Assembly: GCF_036320965.1 (NCBI RefSeq)
Contig: NC_092290.1
Location: forward strand, 2,750,420 to 2,814,419
Length of the DNA: 64,000 nucleotides
Reading direction: 5' to 3'
DNA from: Panulirus ornatus
Taxonomy: Eukaryota; Arthropoda; Malacostraca; Decapoda; Palinuridae
Shown here: piece by piece, positions 35,699 through 48,329 of the stretch
How positions within the stretch are numbered: position 1 is the stretch's first letter
Layout of the letters: every line of letters starts with the position of its first letter
Notes under the pieces: model-generated
Told to the model about the DNA's origin: nothing
Seen by the model: the letters and a program-made list of their open reading frames with translations, nothing else
Databases searched by the model: none
Program-made: the position numbers and the translations under genes

Positions 35699-38600
35699 AA
35701 AGCAATAAAAACATGGTACACACATACAAAGTTAAGAGAAGGGGCAAACGAGTGCAACAAAACAGAGAAATCACAAAATGAAATTATATGGTTGTGTATG
35801 TGTTTTTGAACCGTCATATGTCTTCGAAACTGTTTCAAAAATTAGTAGATATTTCTGAATTCCAGCATGGTTGGAGAAAGATTGGATCGAATAATTGACC
35901 GCAGCGAGTGAGATTCCATCCACTGAACAGGGTTGTTTAAGGTTGCTATGTTTTCCCCAGAATCTTACACACCGTAAACAAAACAAAAAAGCAGTAGGAT
36001 GTAAGCACACCGTCCGTTTTGGCCTACATTACCACTGCCCTTTTATAACGCTTCATCTACATGTCAAGAAAAACACCCAAGTGGTTAAACTTTCTGCCGC
36101 AGCTAACATGCCAAGCAAAGCTGTTTCCTTACAAAGGCTAGAACTAAGCTAGGATATGTGTTTGGCTGAGCTTTTCTCCAACAATTACTGAGCCCCTCTT
36201 AAACTTATGGCACTGGATAAAGTTTTCCTACAAGGAGGACAGAGTGCGGCTCCCCGTCCAATATAAAAGTTTTCTTGCCATGGAGGTCAGCGACGATTCA
36301 TGACCTTTCAAGTTTTTGGAGCAGAGGACAGGGTTTATTTTCTTTTTATCAAAAAACAAGATAACTAGTAACTAATAACAGAACCCCTGTCATCTTAGAA
36401 ATAAAAATGTCACAACGATGTCTGCAGAGGCAAGCGCTTTTATCTCATGCTACTAAGAAAAGATCTCGTTACCTTATTCAAATTTCGTACTCTAGGTGTT
36501 TTCTCTGAGCTGTATACTAGTTAAATATCTTACGTGCACTAATACATTTGACGTCCAGTTTCTTGACATAAACCGTAGCTGTTAGCATCTATTGTTGTCT
36601 GTTTATGGCATTCGTTCCTGTTACCGAAGAGTTGCTCAAAAATTGAAGACGAATTTATATTCTACCACACCATATACATTTCTGACACCTTGCAATCAAC
36701 TGGCACTATGAGTTGTGGATATATACAGATTACTGACGCAACACTACCTTTAAAAAACGAAAAAAGTGTCCGGAGTGTCGAAGTACTATCCTCACAAAAA
36801 GTAAACACAAGGTAACTGGCGCAAGGCGTTTGTCTTGTGACTTATCTTCCTTGACTAATTCGAAATATTAGCCTTAACTTTCCTTTTTTTCTTTTACTTT
36901 CTGCATACCTTTCACCGTGTGCAATTTTTTCTGCATAAAAGAAAGGGAAAAGAAGAAACAATATAGATATATGATTACGTCAAGCTTTACTGATTCAGTA
37001 CGCGAAAATTATAAGCCGAAGGCTGATCTAGCCATACATTTATACCTTTGTCGTTCGATAAAGATCGGCACTCATCAAAAAATGACGGGAGACTAAGTTC
37101 CCTATCACTCCTCTCACCACTCTGGTTGTCTGGAGTGCATCCAGTAACCTTACTAGTCAGTCACAATCTAGATGGTTAGATACGATATATGGATAATTGG
37201 TCAGTGAGTTTTTAATTAAGTCCTCCAGTGGTGTCTCGAATATTTGCGAGTAGTGAGTCAAACAGGTTCGAAACTATGATGTTTACCCGTTTTCTCTTGA
37301 GTATCACTGGCACCTCTTGAACTCAGCTGGTATGAAAAGTTGGCCGTAACTTTTTGCTTTGTAGGTAAGCATGTGAAAACCTTAACTCGAGTAGCTCGAA
37401 GTGCTATCACATACAAACAGCTCAAGACGAATTAGTAAAGCCTAGCCTTATTATTGATTATGGAAACGGAAAACATATATAGGTGTCTTTGTTCACAGGT
37501 ATCACCATGAAAATAATATACAACAGACTTGGGAACGGGTTAGAACTCCATACCTATACCGTAATGAATCAGATATCTAATACGCGATAACCTTAGACAA
37601 CCTCTTCAATTCGGTGCACTGGGGTCTTGATCCTGGTAGTTGCATTGTATCACAAGATTCCCTGCACCTGCATCAATGTATAAGGTTTACCTCAGGTACT
37701 GTGTATGGCTTTAACATCTCTAATATTAGCTACTACCAACAGACTTCGAGCGCAGATTCGAATAGGCCATTATGTGAACCAGACTCCTCCTCCAACAAGT
37801 CTCAGGCAAAGACTATAGCCTTTGCGTAGGATCCAACCCAATATGCCTCGTATTTTGGGGTACAGATCTCGACTCAGGTGTCCATGTCTGTTTATTCTGA
37901 AGCTGTATAACGGACCATTGTTCAGTTCCCTGGGAGAGCAAACTTCTTATAGATGTGACTTTTCAGCTCAACACAAAATATAAAGGTCTACTCTAACTCA
38001 GGAGGGAGCAGCTTCCAGTTATGTCACTGTGCGGAAGTAATTTCTAAAAAAATCTAAAAGAGAATGTCATATAATCACTTGCTTGACATTTATCAGGAAA
38101 AACTTATGTTGCACATTTTCCAGATTACCAACTTGTGTGATGGTGAATCTGAAATCTATTCCTTCAGGATTATTCAGCCGAATCCTTGCTATTCCAGTCA
38201 AATGTATAAAAACAATCAACAATCTGAAAAATCTTACGTCACTCGACCGCACCACAAGACGTCCACGTTAAACGTAATTTTTTGACGAATGGAATTTTAA
38301 ACTTCTCAGACATTTCAAGACCAATTTCATGCTGTCTACGTCGGTGCCGAACATGGTGAACTCGTGGCCTTGGCCTATGAGGCTGTGCCTTCAAGAACAC
38401 AGAGTGAGAAGAACTGTACTGCTTGAACTTGCTGACATCATCCATTATTATCACGATGGTGAGTGATGCAAGCAAGCAAGCACGGTATATGCCTGCTTGA
38501 CGTGTGAAATTAATCATAAGAGAATACCATAATCCTTGCAAGGGAATTAAAAAGAAAATTTCCTACAGCTCTTTGTCCTATGATAGTGAAGCTGAGCAAT

Positions 38601-39180
38601 GAAAAAGAACTCTGGAACCTGTTCCGTGAACACTTTGACTTTCATGATTACTTTGTGAGGAAACGATTGTCGCCATTAAATGTCGTTCATCTGTTTATTA
38701 AGTATCCATCACATTCGTCATGTTTACGAGAAAATAAGCTGATAAAGGTCAATTTACATACAGTATAGAGAACACAAACTGCTCCGTTCATCATATCAAT
38801 ATCAAAAACCAAAATATTATCGAGATTTTTCATCTCTGCTAAACTCAAGTTAAACCGGATGAAATTCATGTGATCGCCTTTCTGAATAAAGCAATTATAT
38901 GTAGCAATCATTAAGTAGCCTAAACGTCAGTTTATGCAAACCACTGTATTCTGATCAAGTGATGTTTCTCTAAGTCGATATTCTTTACCAAGGGATGTCC
39001 GTACTGGAAGTTGTCAAAATCCATGATCATAAACCCAAGGAAGGTTACTCCAACTCTTTGTCCCATATTCACAAGAATTTGTCATCCTTATCACATGTCT
39101 CATGTAAAGTTACGTAAGATCATTATATGCTGTGAATATCACAACCTCTCTTTCAGGTGGTGACCAGTTCGAGGAGACGA
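35696..39180. other. intergenic, nothing recognised
   Basis: About 3.5 kb of unique-looking DNA with no supported gene, RNA or repeat. Confidence 0.4.
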
Positions 39181-39189
39181 GCTCCTTGG

Positions 39190-39465
39190 TTAGGTTTTCA
39201 CTCTCATATAACGGTAAGGGTCTTCTGTACAAGTCTTTTTTTTTCTTACAACGGTAAGGTTCTCCTGTACAAGTCTGACTTCATGCTCATACAACAGTAA
39301 CTCTCTTACAAACGTCTGCTTTCATGCTGACATAACGGTATGGCTCTGTATAACTATGTCCACTTTCTCGTTTCTGCATCGGGAAGGCTTTGCTGTACGA
39401 CAATGTCCACTTTCCTGTTTCTACAATGGCAAGGCTCTTCTGTACAAGGCTGTTTTCAAGCTTAC
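39190..39465. repeat. degenerate tandem repeat, ~45-60 bp unit
   Basis: The theme CATATAACGGTAAGG-TCT-CTGTACAAGTCT-TTTC recurs about five times with strong drift (ACGGTAAGGGTCTTCTGTAC at 39210, ACGGTAAGGTTCTCCTGTAC at 39250, ATGGCAAGGCTCTTCTGTAC at 39425). Confidence 0.6.
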
Positions 39466-40149
39466 TTAAAAACAGTGAAAATAAAAAAAAAAACAGTCGG
39501 CTCAGTAAACGCTCAAAACAAATGGTAAGCCGTTAAGAAACTGAAGGAAAGTAGCCCTGACAGGTCGAGCGGTAGGCTGTACCGACCAAGCAACTTTGAC
39601 TCCGCTGAGAGAAGCCATAACGGTTCCACTTCTCACGTCCTATATTCTGATTTACTCACATTTTCTGTCCATCCAACTGGTAAATCTATGGCAGCCATTA
39701 TCAGAGAGATTCACTCCTATTAACAATGAATATTCATTAGCATGGTGAGAAATTGGCACAAAGAACAATGCAATGATGGTATCACACAATAGAAATCACA
39801 CGTAATTGTCTCTTATCTGTTTACGATGTAAATAACAACAGAAATTATGGAAGTAACTCTTTGAAAAAAAAAAAAAAACTAGGTAGGAAACGAATGAAGA
39901 TTGTAATGGTTGCTGTGCGAAAAAGTTCCACATGTGTGATAGCTGGAACAGGTTTGCTTTTTCTTGTCTTCGACAGACGTGTTTGTCACGTACAAAGGAT
40001 AGGTCAGAACCTTCCACTCTCACCTTGCATCTATGTATCGTCTATATTCGAAAAATCTATTTTCCACATAATTTTTGGGAGAGGAATTGATCCGAAATGT
40101 CGAAAGGGAAATGCAGTTTGTGGGGTTTCCAAGACACATGACAGGTAGA

Positions 40150-40232
40150 GAATGAATGCGAGTGGATGCTGCCTCTCTTCGTCTGTTCCTGGTGCTACCT
40201 CGCTAATACGAAAAATGGCGATCAAGCATTAC

Positions 40233-40313
<81 letters not shown>
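40150..40313 (+). repeat. family C SINE tail with (AT)n array
   Basis: GCGAGTGGATGCTGCC, CTTCGTCTGTTCCTGGTGCTACC and TCGCTAATACG-AAAATGGCGATC match the family C 3' end, then pure (AT)n at 40234-40313. Confidence 0.75.
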
Positions 40314-40316
<3 letters not shown>

Positions 40317-41242
40317 CTAGGCATTCTTCATTTTTTAAAAAGCTTTTCATGAAAAGTTTGATGTAAAATGATCAGCGAGGGATAAATGTTCGATCATTTT
40401 AGCGTAAAGAAAAAGTGAAGACTCAAGACGCGACCATTCAGGCATCATTGACGATTTTTCTGATATGTGTATATAAAAAAAAAAAAAAAAGAATGCTGAA
40501 CAATTGAGATGAAATGCTTTTTCTGTCAAAAGTCAGTAATTCCTCAGCATTATATAATGCTTTACTTGCTCTGATAAGAAACTGGGTCTGTCGACTGTAA
40601 AAAAAAAAAATGATTTAGCAATAAAGGTAGAACTGAATTCAAGATAGAAATGTCAAATATTGCATGGCGATATCTATCCATATTTAACAAGGTCTTCCAC
40701 TAATTCTACCTTTCTAAACATTCATGCAAGTTGAATATAGGAGTCAACATCCATTCTTCAAATGCAGTAAACGAGAAATATAAAAAAGCTAATCTGTGTG
40801 ACATACCTTACCAGTACCTAAATCTGGTCAACTTCATCGGAACTCATCCTAAAAGGCAACAAACGATTCATGCAACACTGCTTGCATTTCTAGTGTCCCG
40901 TTTTTCAACAGGGTTCCATAATATATGACAGCGAAGGGAATGTGTTATGGGAAGGTATGGATGAAAACTGCGCAAAAAGGGTGTAGTGTTAATCCTACAT
41001 TGGAAGAGGTGAGGGAGCAAGGGATTCATTTTCTTTCTTCAAAGAACACATAAGAGGACATATAACTAATCAATTTCCCTTTCTATATGTCTGAATCAGT
41101 GTGAAATTCCTTACTATTACTCTAAGTGATTTTGGGAGGCAATCTGCTTAAAGCTGATATTGGCGTCATGTATGTAAATCTATGTTAGTCTGAACCTCGA
41201 CGGAATATTGCAGAAAGATAGTGAGAGTACTTACGACGGAGA

Positions 41243-41244
<2 letters not shown>
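40314..41244. other. intergenic upstream of gene 2
   Basis: AT-rich, no element or exon recognised. Confidence 0.4.

Positions 41245-41245
<1 letters not shown>

Positions 41246-41325
<80 letters not shown>
41246..41325. repeat. (GA)n microsatellite next to the gene 2 promoter
   Basis: 80 bases of uninterrupted GA ending about 54 bases before the TATA box. In arthropods such tracts can bind GAGA-type factors; that role here is inference. Confidence 0.97.
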
Positions 41326-41329
<4 letters not shown>

Positions 41330-41378
41330 GGAGCAAGAAGAGTGCAGGGGTTCGGTCGGGGGAGGGTGTGAAGGCCGG

Positions 41379-41443
41379 TATATAATGGCGGGTTGGAGGA
41401 GTTGGCGGTTCACTCGGCCGCTGTGGGTCGACTTGTGTACACC
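41379..41443 (+). promoter_or_regulatory. core promoter 1 of the secreted mucin-like gene: TATA box, initiator, short 5' UTR
   Basis: TATATAA at 41379-41385 and an arthropod-type initiator TTCACTC with the A at 41412 are spaced 33 bases apart, the normal distance. Transcription from 41412 would give a 5' UTR of only 32 bases before the ATG at 41444. The region is locally GC-rich. Seen by eye; not tested against background. Confidence 0.65.
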
Positions 41444-41457
41444 ATGAGGGTTCGTGC
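41444..41457 (+). CDS. secreted mucin-like gene, alternative first exon A
   Basis: ATG AGG GTT CGT GC|GTAAGT: a start codon (context ACACC-ATG) and four codons plus two bases before an ideal donor. GC plus the first G of exon 2 makes Ala. The resulting N-terminus [20 protein letters not shown] is a standard signal peptide. It is only 14 coding bases and was found from phase and promoter context. Confidence 0.65.
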
Positions 41458-43008
41458 GTAAGTATCAAGTCAACAATCCCCGCTTCAATGAACATTTAAG
41501 TAACATTAGAAACAATTTCCACAACGCAATCCTCATAGTTTTTGCTCAGTAGTTGTAGAATCGTGTTTCGGTTTTGGTTCTTGTGTCGAAGTCGCGTACT
41601 GGGCGAGGTCGAAGGCCGATGGCTTGCTGAGGGGTACGTTGTGAAGCACTGATAATGGTGCATATTGGATAGAATGAAGTGTGACATCACAAAATACTTA
41701 GTATTTTTTGTGGAAGATAATATGACCTGTCAAATTTGTTATTTAAGGATATTTTGGCTTAATGTGTGTATCTATGGAAGATAATATAACATGTCAAATT
41801 TATCATTTAAGGTTATTTTGGTTTAATGGGTGTACTTTTTGTGTCAAGAGATAGGTTTTTATTAGTGCCAGTATTCACATACTGACACAAAGCGTGATAT
41901 CTAGTTCATGTATTACAATGAAGTGACTTAAAAAGGCTTTACTGTTATGCTAAACTAATCCCTTTGTGTTTCTGGTTACCATGTAATCCCAGAACCAATC
42001 AGTCTGTAAGCCAAATGCATTGTATAAATCAAGTGATGATACAGTGAGACAGATGCAATAATATCCAGCTTGGATTATTACGGGCTCTGATTTATTACAT
42101 TAGTTTCGACGTGGTTATGTTCGGTTGCATCTTGAACATCCAACCTAAATAAGTCTGCATTGCAAGTACAATAAGCTACGCTGAATTCAGAAATGAGTTC
42201 TAATAATATGAAAGGGTTGTGTCAGAACAGGTCTTTATCTAACCTTGGAAGCGTCACGATTCCTTCGGAGCGCTGCAGCCAGGGCGCACTAAATGCCTGG
42301 CTGGAATCATGGTATAATTCTAAGCAGAGTGATCACATCCACCTTGCTAAAAGCCGACATCGTTGGAGAGCATAAAAAAAAATAAGTGTCGTGTAAAGTC
42401 TATCAAAATTCGCTAAATTTGGATTTTTTTTTAATCTATTTGATAGAAAAGTCAACTTTTAAAAGTCCACTATTTACCGAATGTTTTGAATGTGATTCTT
42501 GACTTTTAATGTAACAAATGTGCATCAGTTTTCTTAGCTATCCCTCAATTTCTGGTGATAATGATGACTGATTAATCTATTGATAAAATTAATTTTGTTA
42601 CCAAGCTCGACCCTCTTACCGATATAGTGATCCAAACCTTTATCTAACTTTATTATCATTATTATCATTATTATTATGGTGTATTTTTCAGATATTATTA
42701 TTGATCTTTTTCTCTAAATCAATCTATATTACAACATATGTATATCTATTTATATAAATACCCAAGGACCTCTTTTCTAAGAGTTCTGGTGTCACCCAGG
42801 ACCACCTCCTAGATAACAACTGCGGCCCAGGCTGCTCTACTTCCAGCAGCAGGGAAATGTCCCATTTGAAGTAATAAGTTCTCTGAGGAGACCGTCCGTC
42901 CAATGATACATCCTCGCTCTTTACGCTTGCCGTGTAACCTTGAGCATGCTCTGTCCGGTAACACCAAAATTATCACTATACACTTGATCGCCTCATCCTC
43001 CCTCCATT

Positions 43009-43099
<91 letters not shown>

Positions 43100-43230
43100 T
43101 TCCTGTGGGGCGGGGTAGAGCCACGATGGATGAAGGCAAGCATGTATGAATATGTACATGTATATATGTATTAATCTGTGTATATGTATATTTGAGTATA
43201 TGTTGATGTGTGTATGCATAAGTGCGTTTA

Positions 43231-43313
<83 letters not shown>

Positions 43314-43394
43314 ATGTGCGAGTGGATGGGCCATTCTTAGTCGTTTCCTGGCGCTACCTCGCTGACGAGGGAAACAGCGATTATAAATAAATAC

Positions 43395-43488
<94 letters not shown>

Positions 43489-45562
43489 CGTGTGTGTGTG
43501 TGTAGTTTGCAGGTTTACTGTAGGCAGACATTTGATACTATTCCGTGCGTTTTGCATGGTGGTGCATATCGATAAGAGAATCTGCATAACTGTTCGTAAG
43601 ACTTTTAAGTTTACTATAGATAGTTCATGTAAACGGCGAATGAGAGATGTGTATATTTACACATGTAGGTACTGATAATGGCCAGCCGGAGATTACTTCC
43701 TCAAGTCGGGCAAGAGGAGAAAAGAGAAATTAAACTTTCAAGTCTATAAAGTCGATTTAACAGTAGTTTACCTTTATGAGTGGTTTACCTTCATGATGGA
43801 GGAAGAGGTCTACGGAGAAAAGAGTCATAAGTGGCGACCTTTCGCACCTCTTTGAATTAGGGTGGAATCGATTAGTTAGACATTACAAAAACCATTAGAG
43901 AAAGTCAGAAAACAGGTAAAAAATACTTTATTAATGAGATAAGTTTACGAATTACACTAAGTGAAGGGGCTGAATACAGAAAGCTCAAAAGACATCGTGT
44001 GGTGGATAAAGAGATACGGTCCGCTGTTTGCATATTCCCTTTCCGTTTGTACAAATAGGTAAATCACGCTAATAATAAAAAAAAAATGAAATAAAGACTA
44101 TAAGTGGGCATTACCTGTGACGTGAAAGAGCCTGCTGGTAATTAGGGCGGGACAGCGTGACGTCATGGCTTGGGCGGGTAGGTGTCCTTGTAACCGAGAA
44201 GGTTGTTTGGGAATACCTTGGGATCTGCCAGTATCCTAGTAGGCTTCACCTCAGTGTACAGCTCGCTCTCAAAGCGTCCACGTATCCCAGTGTCTAGCTT
44301 GGTGTTTCCGTGTTGAACTTGCCGGGTTTGTGTTAACTTTACTCAGTGTTGTGGCTCAAGAGCATAACAAGTGAAGGAACCTGAAAGACATTATGAAAAG
44401 AATTATTTGCAGGTGAGTCTGTTCATATGGAAGTGTATTAGCCGACATATTGAAAAAACCACACGTATTCTAAGAACACTGCTTAACTCTAAACTGTTAA
44501 ACACTCAAGTCTTTGTCCTTTAAGTTACATCAAGCGACCTCACTCACTAGGTGAAAGTGCGTTATAATACATGGTGAGTAAGGTGGGTATCAGACGTTCA
44601 CTCATGCCTGGGCATGAATCCCTTCATCTCAGAGAGTGTTTATGATTTTTTATTTTTTTGTCGAAGTAGATGGTGAAGGCACAATCACCAAGTTCTTTTT
44701 TCACGTTTGAGGCTCACATGTCAGTTTCACAAAGTCCTGAGATCCTGTTTATACATTATCAGTAAGAAAAAGATAAGAATAGTCTTGCCGGACCCCACAG
44801 TGACCTGTCAGAATTGGAAAAGTAAAAGGATGTCTGGGTGCCTGACCTGCTGACCTGGGTTGACCCGTGACCTACTCACTGAGCAGGTCCTCACAGTTAT
44901 ACCAGTGGCATACAAGTAAGAGGCCTTCGCTCTCTGACCTCAGCAAGAAGCCATTTCTTTCGCTGCACATGCGAACCAATATCCACCGAATGACGCAATT
45001 CATTTACATGAACATCTTTTGACTTTTAAACTTACCAAACTTGTACTTGACAACCTGTTTGAATAATAAGATAACGGTCTGAATATAAGAGATTGATTAC
45101 AGATCTAACGATAACGGCGCATCCATGGAACAGTATCTATGTAACGAGACATTTAAGTATGTAATATTCTGTTGAACTTGGTTCCGTTAGTGGTAGTGTG
45201 TAGAACTGAACTCGTAGATGGAAGGAATAATACTAGTTGAAACTCAAAGCAAAACTGTGGTACAAAAATGAGTACATATTAACACATGCATTCATGAAGG
45301 AACATTTTGTAATGCGCATAAAAGAGCATTAAGGTTCAAGCGTAGTAGTATCCTGAAGACCCCCAAGTGACCTATCCAAGGGCATTTACATACCATCTAT
45401 GGTCGTTCCTCAACCTAGTCATGGCATTACCACAGATACATCAAAAGCAAAGGGCACTTTATGCCGTGCTAAAACTACTGCCCGATAGAAACATGGTATA
45501 ATTCTGCATGGTGTAACCACAGGGAATACATGGGAAGTATTCATTCTCTTCTATCCCCAGCG

Positions 45563-45640
<78 letters not shown>

Positions 45641-48260
45641 CACCCCTGGTACTGTGCCCCTCCAAGCACTTGATATGCTCAGACGTACCCTAGACTAGCA
45701 ACAGCGACAGTAAAAACTAGGCGTCATAATATGGGTTGGACCAGTAGCCAGTACATCATGGCACCACCACACTGAACTGATAAACTTTTCTTAATGCGTT
45801 GTTGACCTTTTTGGATGAGCTTCAGTATCACTTTTTGGAAAAAAAAATTAAGGTCAGACTTCCTAGGTCCCCACTGCGCTTGAATTTATTTACGAAACTC
45901 TATGAGTTCACATATTAAGATTACTTATAAAGCCACAGTGCTCCCGTCGTGGCAAATTTCGGGAACAGTACGGGCCTAGTGCCGGAAAGATCAGACAGCA
46001 AGTTTTAACCTTCGTTTGTGATCCATCAGCACGGCTAACCCTTCTGAATCTAAACTTATCCGGCCCTCATGCTCTTCCCACTAACCCACCTTAATACCTA
46101 TCATTCTCTAAATGCTAACGCACCCTAGCTTACCAGCAGCCCAATAACCAATTCCCACCCCATGGAACTACAGTAACCTCATCCACTAGGTATCTGAATT
46201 TCAGACAGATAAAGCTAGCTAGCTGGAGAGAGAGAGAGAGAGAGGGGGGGGGGGGGGAAGAAATTGCAATACAGCCTCCCACGTCAAAGGTACAAGGCTG
46301 CTTCGGGGGGCTGGCGGGACGAACCCCGCTGGGACATTACGCCCACAACGGCTTGCTCCACCACAAGGAACCGTTCAATAAAAACACCCCCCCTCCCCTC
46401 ACCATCACCAAGGCCTCCAGCACTTCTGCAAGAAACTTGGACGCACCCAGAATTGTTGGTAGGATGGATAGCTAGCCACACTCAGGCATGGTTGCCAGAT
46501 CCACCCTAGCCAAAGAATAATACTTTAGGAGAAGCATGCAGTTGAGGTCGCTTTACGTTGCGAGCATTTGGGAACGCGGAGACCTCACAGGTATACTCCA
46601 ACTCTGCGGTTTACTTCTCTTGAACTAGTATTAAATTGTAGGACAATACAACCAAGGTGTTTCGTGTTCTTCGTTAAATGTTTTCAGAGTATAGACATTT
46701 CCTATACGAAATTTCATTTTCCCCCATTAGTTGATCTTGGCAATACTTCCGATAATGCATATACATATTTAAGCAAAATATAACGTTATAATATAGTAAC
46801 TTTTTTCCAAGCTAACTTAACAAAGCACTGAGAAAGTAAACCCAAATCATCTTTATCTACACAAAACTAGCGAAGATATTAATGTTCTGATGTAACGAGA
46901 ACGGCTGACATGTTTTGCTAACCTAACCTAATGGTAACCACGACTAGGGTAACATACACTAATCAGTAGTAAAGTATTGGTATCATAGCCTTAACTACTT
47001 CCATAAATTTAAATAACTTATCACCCCCTTGTCCGGCAATTTCAACATGTGAGCCAAAGCTAGAGTTTGTTGGCTCTTCCAAAAGATAACGCTGGTTGAA
47101 ATGCGAGTGATCTACTACTAGCTGTGACATTTGGGAGACAGTTGAGCAACATTACTTATACGTAACCAAGCAAGAGCAAAAGTAAAAGTGAGCACCAGCA
47201 AGCACAAGAAACGAGTTACCAGTGCCGTCTGGCTCGCCCCGGTCGTGTCAACATCGGTACCAGTTCGTTCTCCGCTTTGGTCAATGCCATCCAGTTTCCC
47301 GGTCCACTGGAAGCCCCCAACCCCGAGTCAATCTAGGACGTACCCACTAAGCCACCTACTGGGGGTTACGAGGAACAGTAAACCATCTTGTAATTCATTA
47401 ATCAATATTTGATAGGACTTCTGTCTTACCAAGTTGATGATGTAGCGCTTGTTTTGCTACAATCCCCGGGATGCCGTTCCGAGACTCGACGAGGCAGTAA
47501 AATCTGCTGTCTTAAGTAATGATTACGCGAAGGGAGGGAAGTTTTTATGCCACCAATCACAGAAACGTAACCTTAAGTTCTTCTCTTACTGGTGATGTGT
47601 GTGTGTGAGTGTTACAATACAGTAAGCGTCAGGACACGCCCGCCTACCAGGAGAGAGGCAAGCTGAGCCCTTCCGGGTACTGATAACTGGGACAACGTCG
47701 ATGAAAGAGATATTCAACGGTTAAAGATTAGATCAACGATTCCCTCGGACTGTCATCCATATCACTTATGTACGAATTATACAACCTACTTTTCGAAATA
47801 ACTTTAGGGGAAAGAAATAAGCGAAGGATTGGGTGTTGCACTGTAATTTAGTAAAGTGAAGAGTTTGGTTGACCGTAACGATAAATCAAGAAAGTCAAAA
47901 CTTCTTGACGAAAGGAATATGGAAAAGTGGAAGTAGCTAAAATTGATTTTTTAATCAAAAGGTTGGTGCAGTAAGACTTGACGGCCACATAAAATTCCAC
48001 TGGATATTGTAAGAATACATGAGAACTGTGATGAGCTGATGTCAAAGCTGTGATATCACAATACACCGGGCTACAAGGAGCACGGAGGGGAGGGTTGGGA
48101 AGGAGACGTGGTGGAGTGCGAGAAGTTCCGGCTCTACCCCGCTCACCTTGGCGGCTGAACCCCGCCCCTAGCACCTTCCAATCTCTCGGCTCTCTCGCCG
48201 ACTCTTCATTGCTCCCCACCACATTCCCTCTATCATCTCACACAACCGTTACTGAATATC

Positions 48261-48329
<69 letters not shown>

